A stretch of 64,000 bases of DNA, taken from contig CP036432.1 of assembly GCA_007753675.1 (NCBI GenBank), forward strand, positions 718,394 through 782,393. Reading direction: 5' to 3'. The first letter of the stretch is position 1. Every line of letters starts with the position of its first letter. Made by a program: the position numbers and the translations under genes. The notes below the pieces were generated by a model. It made no database searches. It had not been told where the DNA came from and was given only the letters and a program-made list of their open reading frames with translations. The DNA is from Stieleria magnilauensis. GTDB taxonomy: Bacteria > Planctomycetota > Planctomycetia > Pirellulales > Pirellulaceae. Shown here one piece after another: positions 43,666 through 52,460 of this stretch.

Positions 43666-44532
43666 TCATTGATCGGGTTTGTCGGCGAGTGTTTCAGAAT
43701 CATAGGGGTCGGCGAATGCACCGAAGCCGCCGAGCCCCCCGTCGACTTCCAGGTCGGTCGCGGTGACGAAGGAGGCTTGATGGCTGGCGAGCCAGAGGAC
43801 GGCGGCGGCGACTTCGCTGCTTTTTCCGATCCGTCCGATGGGGTGTCGATTGGCGAGTGCCTCCCCGCCGCCCTGTTCCTCCAGGGTGGCTCGGACCAGG
43901 GGCGTGTCGATGGCGCCGGGCGAGACCGAGACGACTCGAATGCCCTGGCGCGCGTATTCGATCCCCCATTGTCGTGTTTGCATGACGTTGGCCGCTTTGA
44001 TCGGTCCATAGGTCCCGACCTGGCGGGCCGTCCGATGGGCCTGGCCGCTGGCGAGGTTGACGATCACCCCGGAACGCTGCTCGAGCATGACCGGCAGCAC
44101 GTGCTTGGCCATGAAGTGGTACCCGGACAGATTGACGGCCAGCATGCGTTGCCAGGTTTCGCTGTCCAATTGGTGGACCGGCGCGTACGAGGATTTCGGT
44201 TGAATCGCGGCGTTGTTGACCAGCACATCGATCCCGCCATGTTGTTCGACGGCGTGTCGGGCGACCATCCGGCAATTGGCTTCGTCCGAGACATCGCAGC
44301 GGACGAAGTCGATCGCGGCAGGCAGATCGGCGGGCGGCTGATGGATGTCTGCACAAACCACGCGGGCGCCTGATTCGGCGAAGGCGTCAACGATCGCGCG
44401 TCCGATTCCGCTGCACCCGCCGGTGACCAGCACCACACGCCCCTGATTGTCGTAGCGAACCGATCCTGCGGGGCGCTGGCTGGCGGGACGCTGGCTGGCG
44501 GGACGCTGGCTGGCGGGACGCTGGGGATTCAT
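43666..44532 (-). CDS. Short-chain dehydrogenase/reductase
   Basis: The 288-residue protein shows the SDR motifs: VVLVTGGCSGIGRAI (cofactor loop), NNAA, and the YGPIK catalytic Tyr/Lys pair. A conserved C-terminal DGGLGGFG follows. The acidic Asp after the second strand (VVCADIHQPP) favours NAD(H). The first 20 residues are four repeats of QRPAS/QRPAG encoded by a 15-bp DNA repeat, outside the SDR fold. The start overlaps the stop of the kinase gene upstream (ATGA). The substrate is unknown. Confidence 0.9.
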   Translation of the reverse strand: MNPQRPASQRPASQRPASQRPAGSVRYDNQGRVVLVTGGCSGIGRAIVDAFAESGARVVCADIHQPPADLPAAIDFVRCDVSDEANCRMVARHAVEQHGGIDVLVNNAAIQPKSSYAPVHQLDSETWQRMLAVNLSGYHFMAKHVLPVMLEQRSGVIVNLASGQAHRTARQVGTYGPIKAANVMQTRQWGIEYARQGIRVVSVSPGAIDTPLVRATLEEQGGGEALANRHPIGRIGKSSEVAAAVLWLASHQASFVTATDLEVDGGLGGFGAFADPYDSETLADKPDQ

Positions 44533-46073
44533 GAGAGCGAGTGTTCCTGCGGTGGTGCGTCGGTTTGGGGGCTGTCGTTGGACAGCGGCAGGGTGATGTA
44601 GAACGTGGACCCGTCGGAGGAGGAATCGTAAGAGAGTTTTCCACCGTGGGTTTCGACGATGGATTTGCTGATGGCCAGCCCCATGCCGATCCCTTCCTGT
44701 TTGGTGGTGTAAAAGGCGTCAAACACTTTTGCCTGTTGTGCCGGTGCGATCCCCGAGCCGTTGTCGCGGACGGAGACGCGGGCGTGTTCATCACCGACGG
44801 CGACGTTGATGGCGATCGTCGGATGATCTCGACCGCGGGTCGCATCGCAGGCATTTTGCAGCAAGTTGACCAAAACCTGTCGCAGCTGGACGGGGTTGCC
44901 GAAGACCGTGAGGGGCGCGTCGGAATGGGCGCAGACGAATTCGGCGAATTGGTTATGGGGATTGCATTGGACCAGGTTGACCGAGTCGCGAACGATCTGG
45001 TTCAGGTCGATCCATTGCTGGTCACCATGGCCGCGTTTGGCAAAGCTGCGCAGCCCGCGAATGATCTGTCCGCAGTTTTCGGTTTGGTTGCAGATCGTTT
45101 CCAGCCAGGATTCGACGGGGACGGAATGTTCGCAGTTGTCGTTGGCGATTGCGACTTTGGCGGCGACGGCAAAGTTGGCGATCGCGGCGAGTGGTTGGTT
45201 GATTTCGTGGGCGATCCCGGCGACCATTTCACCGAGGGTGGTCAGTCGAGAGACGTGCTCGAGCTGGATTTCCATGTCCCGAAGTTGTTGCTCGGACACT
45301 TTCTGGTGGGTGACGTCAAACATCGCCCCGCGGAGCATGGTGGGATTGCCGTCGGCATCAACGACCAGGTGTGTGACGATGTGCAGCCAGACGATGCGGC
45401 CGTCGGACGCAACGACTCGCAGTTCCACGTCACCGTCGCGGGCGCTGTCCGCTCCAGCGGCACAGGCGGCGCAAAACGCTTCGTAGCGTGATCGGTCTTC
45501 TTGTGCAATCCGTTCGTCCCAAAACGTCGGTTCATCGATCCAGCGTTGAACGGGGAATCCCAAGATCGCTTCGGCCTGTTGGCTGACGAAGCTGAAGCGG
45601 TGTTGGGGCAGACGGCATTCCCAGACGATCGCTTTGACGTCATCGAGAAGCTCGCGAAACTTTTGTTCGGAGTGGGAGAGTGCTTCAGAGAGCAGGTCCT
45701 TGACCGCGCGGTGCACCCAGTGGATCAACTCGGCAGGATCGTAGGATTTTTCGACGTAGGCAAAGGCACCTAAATTGACGGCGTCCTTGGCGGAGTGAAA
45801 CGAGCCATATCCGGTGTGGATGATCACTCGCATCGCGGGTTGAAGCTGCTGGATCTGCCGCAACAAATCGATGCCGTCGTGTCCGTGTAGCTGCAAATCA
45901 AGGATCGCGACGGCAAACACTTGATTGCCAGATTGCTGCAGCGCTTCTTCGTAGGACTGGCAGGTGAACACCTGAAACCCTTCGCTTTCGAAGATGTCGC
46001 GCAGCGTCAACAACTGGTTGGGCTCGTCGTCGACGATCAGCAGATTCGATTGTGCGGTGGCCGCATTACTCAC
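44529..46073 (-). CDS. Hybrid receiver-PAS-histidine kinase
   Basis: The 514-residue protein starts at GTG (MSNAATAQSNLLIVDDE). A receiver domain comes first (about 10-125, phospho-acceptor D59 in AILDLQLHG, Lys in YVEKSYD). A PAS domain follows (about 140-260), then HisKA (GIAHEINQPLAAI, about 280) and HATPase_c (NLLQNACDAT, VRDNGSGIAP, GIGMGLAISKSIV). There is no membrane segment, so it is cytoplasmic. It probably receives phosphate from the membrane kinase encoded just upstream. It overlaps the 45-residue frame and the dehydrogenase gene. Confidence 0.92.
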   Translation of the reverse strand: MSNAATAQSNLLIVDDEPNQLLTLRDIFESEGFQVFTCQSYEEALQQSGNQVFAVAILDLQLHGHDGIDLLRQIQQLQPAMRVIIHTGYGSFHSAKDAVNLGAFAYVEKSYDPAELIHWVHRAVKDLLSEALSHSEQKFRELLDDVKAIVWECRLPQHRFSFVSQQAEAILGFPVQRWIDEPTFWDERIAQEDRSRYEAFCAACAAGADSARDGDVELRVVASDGRIVWLHIVTHLVVDADGNPTMLRGAMFDVTHQKVSEQQLRDMEIQLEHVSRLTTLGEMVAGIAHEINQPLAAIANFAVAAKVAIANDNCEHSVPVESWLETICNQTENCGQIIRGLRSFAKRGHGDQQWIDLNQIVRDSVNLVQCNPHNQFAEFVCAHSDAPLTVFGNPVQLRQVLVNLLQNACDATRGRDHPTIAINVAVGDEHARVSVRDNGSGIAPAQQAKVFDAFYTTKQEGIGMGLAISKSIVETHGGKLSYDSSSDGSTFYITLPLSNDSPQTDAPPQEHSLS

Positions 46074-46203
46074 GATCGTTTCCTAAACTCTTTTGCAAAC
46101 GCACGAGGGGGGACGGTCCACGCGAACACGTCTGGCCGGACATCGCGCGCCATAGAGCGACTGCTTCGGCGATCATGACGCGCGGCTTGTAGATCGGTGG
46201 CAT
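46066..46203 (-). CDS. 45-residue protein between two kinase genes
   Basis: MPPIYKPRVMIAEAVALWRA to LQKSLGNDRE begins 7 bp after the membrane kinase stop, and its TAA lies inside the GTG start region of the hybrid kinase. The basic, amphipathic sequence has no known domain. The tight coupling on both sides suggests that it is translated, perhaps only to couple its neighbours. Confidence 0.5.
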   Translation of the reverse strand: MPPIYKPRVMIAEAVALWRAMSGQTCSRGPSPLVRLQKSLGNDRE

Positions 46204-46210
46204 CTTCGGT

Positions 46211-48166
46211 TCAGTGAGTCTGGGACGGGGTTGAGTTTGAGCTGGCCGGTACGGAGGGGAGACAGATTTGAAACTCCGTCCCCTCGGATGCACCGTCGGC
46301 GACCCGGATCGTTCCGCCGTGTTGTTCGACAATTTGTTTGCAAATGGCAAGGCCCAAACCGGTTCCGGAGGATTTTGTCGTGAACAACACGTCGAAGACC
46401 GAGCCGCGGTCTGGCAATGGAATGCCGGGACCGGAATCGCGAACGACAATGACATCGCGATCATCGGCCCGCCGCGCTGTGATTTGGATCTGTCCGCCTG
46501 ACACCAGTAACGCATCCATCGAATTATTGAGCAGGTTTTGAAGCACCTGAACGAAATGATCTTCGTCAACGAAACACTCGAAGGTGTCAGGACTACAATG
46601 TACCTGAAGATCGATATTCTGTGGCAGCTTCGATCTGGAAAGTACCCGCTCGACCAGATCCGAAAGTCGGGTCGGTTTGCGATCCATTTTTCTGCGACGC
46701 GTGATGTCCAGCAATTCGTCGATGAATTCGTTGCACGTCGCGATCTCATGATTCATCAAATCCAGATACTGCGTCTTTTTTTGTTGGTCAATTTGGGGGC
46801 TGCGTTTGAGGTAATAGATGGCATTGCTGATCGCGCCCAAGGGGTTTCGTATCTCGTGAGCGACCTGTGCCGACACCTGGCCGATCGCTGCCAGACGCGT
46901 TTTGACGACCAGTTCTTTTTTGGCTTCATTGAGTTCCGCTTCGACCCGTTCGTGATGGCGGCGTTGCAATTCTTGGACTTGAATGTGTTCCAAGACACGT
47001 CCGACCTGTTCGCCGACGCTGCGGGCCATCAACAGCATCACTTCGTCGGCTTGGATCGTGTGTTCACTAAAAAATTCTAGAATCGCCACCACCTGTCCGT
47101 CGATCACGATCGGGAATCCGAGGGCACTGCGAAGCCCATGGGAGTCGCACAATGATTTGCGGATGAAGTTTGGATCTTGGTGGATATTCACGATCCAAGC
47201 CGGTTGGCCGGTTTCCCAGATTTGGCCGGGCAAGCAGTTCCCGGTCACAAAAAATGTGTTTTCACAGGCTTGGCGAAAACTTTCCAAACGTGCGGGATTG
47301 GAAAAGTGCCAGATGTCAGCCGAGACCAGTCGTGACGGTTCGGATGGGGACGGCCAATACACGTGTCCGACGCTCCAGTCGGTCATCTGGCAAACAATTT
47401 TGACGCATTTCTCCAACGCTTCACGGTACGTCGAGGTGTCTTCGGACATCGTCACGGCGCGATACAGCAACTCGGCTTGAATCGCACGCTGGGCCAGTTT
47501 CCGTTCCATTTCGTCGCGACGGTTGACGGCGCGTTTGGCGAACACCAGCACGGTGACGATCGCTGCAAGTCCCAGCCCGGAAAGGCTGATGACGGATGCC
47601 AGGAACAATCGCGAATCCTCCAGGCTTTGCATCAAGCGAGTGTCGTCGCGAAACGCGTGAGCGTGCAGTCGATCGAGTTGAATGCAACGAATCCCGATTC
47701 TCTCCAAGGCGTCCGATTGCAAAAGCGGAGACGCTTGCGGGCTCTCGTCGGCTTCATTCAACGCGCCAACAGCTTCGGCCAGACGCTGCGTGGTGGCTTC
47801 AAATTGGGGCTCGTTGAACTGGTGTTGGATCCGCCGGATCCTGCTCAGGCGTTGATTGATGATGTAGGCCGAACGACTCGTCTCCCGACGCACGTCCTCG
47901 GCGAGGATGGGATCGGAGGGATCGAGCAAGGCCTGGTAACGATGTTGCCGAATCAGACTCAATTCGGATTGGATTTTCGAAAGCGAGAGACGCGTGGCCG
48001 AGTGATAGTCGATCGAGTTTCGACTCAGTCGATTGACCGCAATGCGTCGCTGGATCAGGGTTCCGGCGATCGCCCAACTGACGAGGATCGTGATCACGAC
48101 CAGCAAAACGATGTAAGTGAAGATCGACCGCGACGATTCTTGGCGGGCGACGCGAACACGATTCAT
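46211..48166 (-). CDS. Membrane sensor histidine kinase with GAF domain
   Basis: The 651-residue protein has two transmembrane helices (about 16-38 and 188-210) enclosing a helical periplasmic sensor region. A GAF domain follows (about 240-390), then HisKA with the phospho-acceptor His in AQVAHEIRNPLGAI, and HATPase_c (NLLNNSMDALL, VRDSGPGIPLPD, GTGLGLAICKQIV). All catalytic boxes are present. Its start overlaps the stop of the PhnD-like gene (ATGA), so the periplasmic binding protein and the kinase are made together and probably form a ligand sensor. Confidence 0.93.
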   Translation of the reverse strand: MNRVRVARQESSRSIFTYIVLLVVITILVSWAIAGTLIQRRIAVNRLSRNSIDYHSATRLSLSKIQSELSLIRQHRYQALLDPSDPILAEDVRRETSRSAYIINQRLSRIRRIQHQFNEPQFEATTQRLAEAVGALNEADESPQASPLLQSDALERIGIRCIQLDRLHAHAFRDDTRLMQSLEDSRLFLASVISLSGLGLAAIVTVLVFAKRAVNRRDEMERKLAQRAIQAELLYRAVTMSEDTSTYREALEKCVKIVCQMTDWSVGHVYWPSPSEPSRLVSADIWHFSNPARLESFRQACENTFFVTGNCLPGQIWETGQPAWIVNIHQDPNFIRKSLCDSHGLRSALGFPIVIDGQVVAILEFFSEHTIQADEVMLLMARSVGEQVGRVLEHIQVQELQRRHHERVEAELNEAKKELVVKTRLAAIGQVSAQVAHEIRNPLGAISNAIYYLKRSPQIDQQKKTQYLDLMNHEIATCNEFIDELLDITRRRKMDRKPTRLSDLVERVLSRSKLPQNIDLQVHCSPDTFECFVDEDHFVQVLQNLLNNSMDALLVSGGQIQITARRADDRDVIVVRDSGPGIPLPDRGSVFDVLFTTKSSGTGLGLAICKQIVEQHGGTIRVADGASEGTEFQICLPSVPASSNSTPSQTH

Positions 48167-49083
48167 CGTGGTTCTCCTGACGGGGCGATTTCGTCGACAA
48201 TGCTTTGCAACACATCAAAATCGTCCGGGTGGACGGGGACGAAGTACTTGGCCAACAGCTGATCTAAGACAGCAGCGTTTGCGGGGTCGGCCTCGGACAA
48301 GTTTAAAAACGCGTCGCGGAGTTCTGTTCGAACCGTCGCAGGCAGATCGGATTGGCACGCCCAGACGTAATCCACATAGGGCGGCGTTTCTTGCAGGACG
48401 CGAATTGCGTTTCGGCTGATCCGTTTCGAGGCGAACATCGATTCGGTGATCGGGCCGTTGGCGACGCCCAGATCGACCTCCTCGTCTCGAACCGCGATGG
48501 CCGTCGCATCATGGGCGCCGGTGTAAATGACCGATTCAAAAAACGTTTCCGGGTCGATGCCTGCTTCCCGCATGAAGTATCGGGGCATCAGGTGCCCGGA
48601 GGTGGAAAGACGCGAGCCGAAGGCAAATCGACGGCCGCGAAAATCGCCCAACGACGTTGCCGATTCGTCTGCCCGGGTCAGGTAATAGCTGGTGAAACGC
48701 AGGTCGCGGTCGCGTGAAACCAATGGGACGGCGTGATGCGATCGGTTCAGTTTGACAAAGGTGTAACCGCCCAGCCACGCCAATTCGACGTCGCCGGCTT
48801 CGAAGGCGGCCTGCAATTCCTCGTACGATCCATGCAGCACCAACTGACATGACAAATCGGTGCTGTCTTCCAGGTAAGCCACCAGCGGCAAGTACCGTTG
48901 TTCCAGCATGCTGCGGCTTTCATCGGGCAACACGCCGATGCGAATCACTCGGACCGTCGGCGCAGTCGGTGTCGGAGCAGAACATCCGATCAACAGGACG
49001 ACGACAGGCAGGAGCACGGCGAGGCCGCACACACGCCCCGTGGATAGGCACTGTTTTGCCATTGATATCTTTGCCTTTGACAT
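48163..49083 (-). CDS. PhnD-like periplasmic binding lipoprotein
   Basis: Started at MSKAKISMAKQ, 6 bp after GGAGG, the product has 306 residues with a lipobox (VVLLIGC). The PhnD/phosphate-phosphite-phosphonate binding fold is seen in RIGVLPDESRSMLEQRYLPL, GDVELAWLGGYTFVKLNR, SATSLGDFRGRRFAFGSRLS and DATAIAVRDEEVDLGVANG. There are no ABC permease or ATPase genes beside it; the next gene is a membrane histidine kinase joined by overlap. It therefore more likely presents a ligand to the kinase than feeds a transporter. The ligand could be a phosphonate or another oxyanion. Confidence 0.88.
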   Translation of the reverse strand: MSKAKISMAKQCLSTGRVCGLAVLLPVVVLLIGCSAPTPTAPTVRVIRIGVLPDESRSMLEQRYLPLVAYLEDSTDLSCQLVLHGSYEELQAAFEAGDVELAWLGGYTFVKLNRSHHAVPLVSRDRDLRFTSYYLTRADESATSLGDFRGRRFAFGSRLSTSGHLMPRYFMREAGIDPETFFESVIYTGAHDATAIAVRDEEVDLGVANGPITESMFASKRISRNAIRVLQETPPYVDYVWACQSDLPATVRTELRDAFLNLSEADPANAAVLDQLLAKYFVPVHPDDFDVLQSIVDEIAPSGEPR

Positions 49084-49133
49084 CAACATCCTCCGGTCCT
49101 TCGGGCATCAGGTTCTTGGGTGGTGGATGGCAA

Positions 49134-49874
49134 TCAACCGCCGGCTTGTTTTAATGACTCCATCACGTCTGTCCAGTCGAGTGATCGGGCGTAATCAAGC
49201 GCCGTCCAGCCGCGATCGCATGTTGCATGGACATTGGCGTTGTTCTCCAGCAGGACGTTCACCGATTTGACCCTTCCGAACAGGGAGACCATGTGCAGCA
49301 AGGTTCGGCCGCCGTCAAACACTTCGTGGACGGAGGCGGGGTCGGCCGCGATCTGTTGGGCGAGAACCGTCGCGATCGCGTCTTCGAACGCCTCGCTGGT
49401 TTCGGGAATGTTGACCGATTCCGGTGGCGGAAAATCCAATTCCCAAGCTTCGTCGTGACGCTGACGCTCGACCGCGTCCATTCGCGAACGGATCACTTGC
49501 ACGGTGAATCCGCCGTAGACCACTCCGTTGATCACGCACAGCCAATCGTCTAATTGGGGCAGCGGAATTTCGACGTCGTCACCCTCGGTGACCGAACGCA
49601 GTTTGTTTGGCGCGTTGAGCAGCACGCCGGTGACATGGATGCCGTCAAAATCAACCTGCTCGATCCACATGTGTTCCAGGTCAGAATCGGGATCGGAAAA
49701 GTCGTCGCAAAAGGGGACCTTGACGCAGGACAGCTCGCATGCCGGGACGATGCGGTTGAAGTCCTGGCTGACACAATTGAAGAATCGTCGAAACGATTCT
49801 CGCGCCGCTTTCGATGCGCGGAGCATCTGTGGATCATTGCCGAGGTGGTAGGTGACAGGATTGGAGTGGTTCAT
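49134..49874 (-). CDS. DUF2314 and ankyrin-repeat protein
   Basis: The 246-residue protein has an N-terminal DUF2314-like domain (about 50-130: LEHMWIEQVDFDGIHVTGVL, NAPNKLRSVTEGDDVEIPLP, DWLCVINGVVYGGF). Ankyrin repeats are C-terminal (GRTLLHMVSLFGRVKSVNVL, NANVHATCDRGWTALDYARS). No signal peptide is present, so it is cytoplasmic. It precedes the PhnD-like gene by 50 bp on the same strand and may be the operon's first gene. DUF2314 proteins also appear as immunity-like or housekeeping proteins; the function here is unknown. Confidence 0.8.
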   Translation of the reverse strand: MNHSNPVTYHLGNDPQMLRASKAARESFRRFFNCVSQDFNRIVPACELSCVKVPFCDDFSDPDSDLEHMWIEQVDFDGIHVTGVLLNAPNKLRSVTEGDDVEIPLPQLDDWLCVINGVVYGGFTVQVIRSRMDAVERQRHDEAWELDFPPPESVNIPETSEAFEDAIATVLAQQIAADPASVHEVFDGGRTLLHMVSLFGRVKSVNVLLENNANVHATCDRGWTALDYARSLDWTDVMESLKQAGG

Positions 49875-50100
49875 ATTGCGTTTCCGTCATCCGTGTTGTT
49901 CGTCGGCCTACCACATTGTAACGGTTCGGACGGCCCCAAATTGTTGATGCCCGCGCGAATTGCAGTTAGAGTGGCAAAGCCGAGATCGAAGGGGTGCGGG
50001 GAAACTGCGCCCAGCCACGCGATCGTCCGCACCGTTTGGTGAGAGATTTGTTGGGGGAAAAGCTTTGCAATTGCCGCCGCTGGAAAGGAACACGATCGAG

Positions 50101-50964
50101 ATGAATCAATACTTCTTGCGACGTCTCTGCTGTGTCGTTGCCCTGTTTGTTGTTTCACCGCTCGGTGTTGTTCCGCCGCTCGCAGTGTATGCCGAGCCGG
50201 TGCTGTATTTGGCCGACGGCAATTCGTCCAGTCTGTGGACGGTCAATACGACGACTGGAAATGCGACCCGCGTCGGAAGCTTGGGCCTGACGCCCAGTTT
50301 GATCGGGCTGGCTTACGATTCGGTCGACGGCAACCTGTTGATGACCAGCAGCAACGGTGTCAACAGTCAACTCTTTCGGTTGGACCAATCGACCGGTCAG
50401 GCCAGCCTGGTCGGAGACACCGGTTTCCAAGCCATCTCAGGTTTGGCGTTTGATCCCAATTCACAGGTGCTCTACGGCGGAAGCGGCGCGACAGATTCGT
50501 TGTTCACCATTGACCGCACCACCGGCGCAGCCACGCCGGTCGGGGCCTACGGAGTAAATGTGGGCGGGCATGGATTGGGATACGACAACCAGAATCAACA
50601 GCTATGGATGACTGACGGGTTTTTGGACACGCTTTACTCGGTCAACACCAGTACGGGAGCCGCCACCGAGATCGGCAGCACCGGTTTAACCAGTGTCGCG
50701 GCGCTGGCGTTTCACTCGGGCGAAAATCGACTTTACGGCATCAACACCAATGACGACACGCTGGTTCGACTCAACACGTCGACGGGGATGGGGGAAGTCG
50801 TCGGCGACCTGGGCTTTGACGCTTTTAATGTGGGGCTGGCGTTCCGTCCGGCAGCGATCCCCGAGCCTTCTTCCTGGATTCTGCTTTTGCTGATAACTTG
50901 CGTTCTGGTCATGCGGACACGGCGGCGGCGTGGATCGTTCGCCCAGTGTCTGACGTTTCCCTAG
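50101..50964 (+). CDS. PEP-CTERM exported protein with beta-propeller-like repeats
   Basis: Started at MNQYFLRRLCC the product has 287 residues and a signal peptide ending near AVYAEP. The body has about six similar blades (for example LYLADGNSSSLWTVNTTTGN and LYSVNTSTGAATEIGSTGLT), resembling a lactonase/NHL-type propeller. The end is a PEP-CTERM sorting signal: PEPSSW, a hydrophobic helix ILLLLITCVLVM, and RTRRRR. The protein should be processed by exosortase/PEP-CTERM machinery and released or anchored. An AAGGAA site lies 10 bp before the ATG. A longer upstream frame has no signal. Confidence 0.88.
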   Translation: MNQYFLRRLCCVVALFVVSPLGVVPPLAVYAEPVLYLADGNSSSLWTVNTTTGNATRVGSLGLTPSLIGLAYDSVDGNLLMTSSNGVNSQLFRLDQSTGQASLVGDTGFQAISGLAFDPNSQVLYGGSGATDSLFTIDRTTGAATPVGAYGVNVGGHGLGYDNQNQQLWMTDGFLDTLYSVNTSTGAATEIGSTGLTSVAALAFHSGENRLYGINTNDDTLVRLNTSTGMGEVVGDLGFDAFNVGLAFRPAAIPEPSSWILLLLITCVLVMRTRRRRGSFAQCLTFP

Positions 50965-50981
50965 GCTAAAGATCACCATCG

Positions 50982-52037
50982 ATGCGCGCCGTTTGTTTTC
51001 AATCCGTGAAAGACGTTTCCGTGCAAAGCATTCCGGATGCGAAACTGGAAACGGTGACCGATGCGGTGGTGGAAGTCGAATTGGCCGGGCTGTGCGGCAG
51101 TGATTTGCATCCGTATTTCGGTCGCGAGGTCGGCTTGGATCGCGGCACGGTGATGGGGCACGAATTCGTCGGCCGCGTGGTCGAAGTGGGTGACGCGGTG
51201 CGGGGGATTGCGATCGGAGATCGTGTCTTCAGTCCGTTCACGACGAATTGCGGAACGTGCTTTTATTGCCGGCGTGGATTGTCGTCACGCTGCCCCAGCG
51301 GGCAACTGTTCGGATGGCGTCAGAATTCGGTCGGGCTGCACGGCGGCCAGGCTCAGCGGGTCCGGGTGCCGCTGGCCGATGGCACATTGATGAACGTCCC
51401 CGAGGGATTGCATGGCGAGGCGGCGTTGTTGCTCGGCGACAATTTGAGCACCGGCTACTTCGGTGCGTCGATGGCCATCGATCCGCAGTCCGTCGACGAT
51501 GAGGTGTTCGCGATCGTCGGCTGTGGAACGGTCGGGTTGCTGGCGATCGATTGTGCGCGGCGATTGGGAGCACGGAACCTGTTCGCGATCGACCCCAATA
51601 CAGCACGTTTGCAAATCGCCGAACAACTCGGTGCGACCGTGTTTGAAAACGCCGACGATGCGGTGTCAGCGGTGCATGCGGCGACCGATGGACGCGGGGC
51701 CGACGGTGTGATGGAGTTTGTCGGTTTGCCCGAGGCCCAGAGATTGGCGTACCGGTTGATCCGGCCGGGAGGACGCATGTCGGTGATCGGCTGTCATTGC
51801 ACGCCGAACTTTGCCTTCAGTCCGGCCCAAGCGTACGACAAAAATTTGACCTATCGCACCGGACGGTGTCCGGCACGAAGCTACATGGATGTCTTGCCGG
51901 ACCTGTTGTTGAACGAGCCGATGGATCTGTCGTGGTGTTTTACCCACCGGTTCGGGCTGGAAGACGCTGAAGAAGCCTATCAGACGTTTGCCGGTGGAAA
52001 AGACGGATGCGTGAAGGCGGTCTTGGAGTTCTGTTGA
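50982..52037 (+). CDS. Zinc-dependent alcohol dehydrogenase-family protein
   Basis: The 351-residue MDR protein has the catalytic-zinc ligands (LCGSDLHPYFG, GHEFVGRVVEVGD), the four-cysteine structural zinc loop (NCGTCFYCRRGLSSRC), and a Rossmann nucleotide site (VGCGTVGLLAIDCARRLG). The sequence is closest to threonine/sorbitol-type and other polyol dehydrogenases, but the substrate cannot be fixed. It starts 17 bp after the PEP-CTERM gene and may share its transcript, though the two have no obvious functional link. Confidence 0.9.
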   Translation: MRAVCFQSVKDVSVQSIPDAKLETVTDAVVEVELAGLCGSDLHPYFGREVGLDRGTVMGHEFVGRVVEVGDAVRGIAIGDRVFSPFTTNCGTCFYCRRGLSSRCPSGQLFGWRQNSVGLHGGQAQRVRVPLADGTLMNVPEGLHGEAALLLGDNLSTGYFGASMAIDPQSVDDEVFAIVGCGTVGLLAIDCARRLGARNLFAIDPNTARLQIAEQLGATVFENADDAVSAVHAATDGRGADGVMEFVGLPEAQRLAYRLIRPGGRMSVIGCHCTPNFAFSPAQAYDKNLTYRTGRCPARSYMDVLPDLLLNEPMDLSWCFTHRFGLEDAEEAYQTFAGGKDGCVKAVLEFC

Positions 52038-52058
52038 CCGGTCGGTGTTTCCGCGGCG

Positions 52059-52310
52059 CTAGGACTGACATTCATCGGACAGCGGATGGCCGTCCGCGCT
52101 GATCAGGCGATCCAGGCGAATGGTCGTCCCGTCGTCGAGCTTCACCCATTCCTGTTTGTGTTTGGAATAAACATCGACCACCACCGCCGCGATCTGTTGC
52201 TCGTGGTCATCGTCGTCTCGGTAACGGATTGTGGTCGGCGTTTTGCGCATCGCCAGGATTTCGAGTCGGTCGTAGAAGGCACAGCTGATCGGAGTGTAGG
52301 GTTCGTCCAT
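52059..52310 (-). CDS. Rof-like (Rho-binding antiterminator) protein
   Basis: The 83-residue protein from MDEPYTPISCAFYDRLE matches the Rof/YaeO family: YTPISC at the start, LAMRKTPTTIRYRDDDDHE, AAVVVDVYSKHKQEWVKLDD, TTIRLDRLIS. The fold is Sm-like. In Escherichia coli Rof binds Rho and lowers termination; a similar role here is by homology. An upstream extension in the same frame is not conserved-looking. It is convergent with the dehydrogenase gene. Confidence 0.82.
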   Translation of the reverse strand: MDEPYTPISCAFYDRLEILAMRKTPTTIRYRDDDDHEQQIAAVVVDVYSKHKQEWVKLDDGTTIRLDRLISADGHPLSDECQS

Positions 52311-52460
52311 TGTTTCGTTTCGATCGGAGGCGTGTGACTCGGGCACGTCACGTTGCGCGGGGCCCGTTGCCATTGGATATACTAGCCGATCCACAGCAAA
52401 CCAAGGACGACGCTGGGACGACCACGACGAATCCTTCCCCACAGAAAGGCGGTTCGGGAC

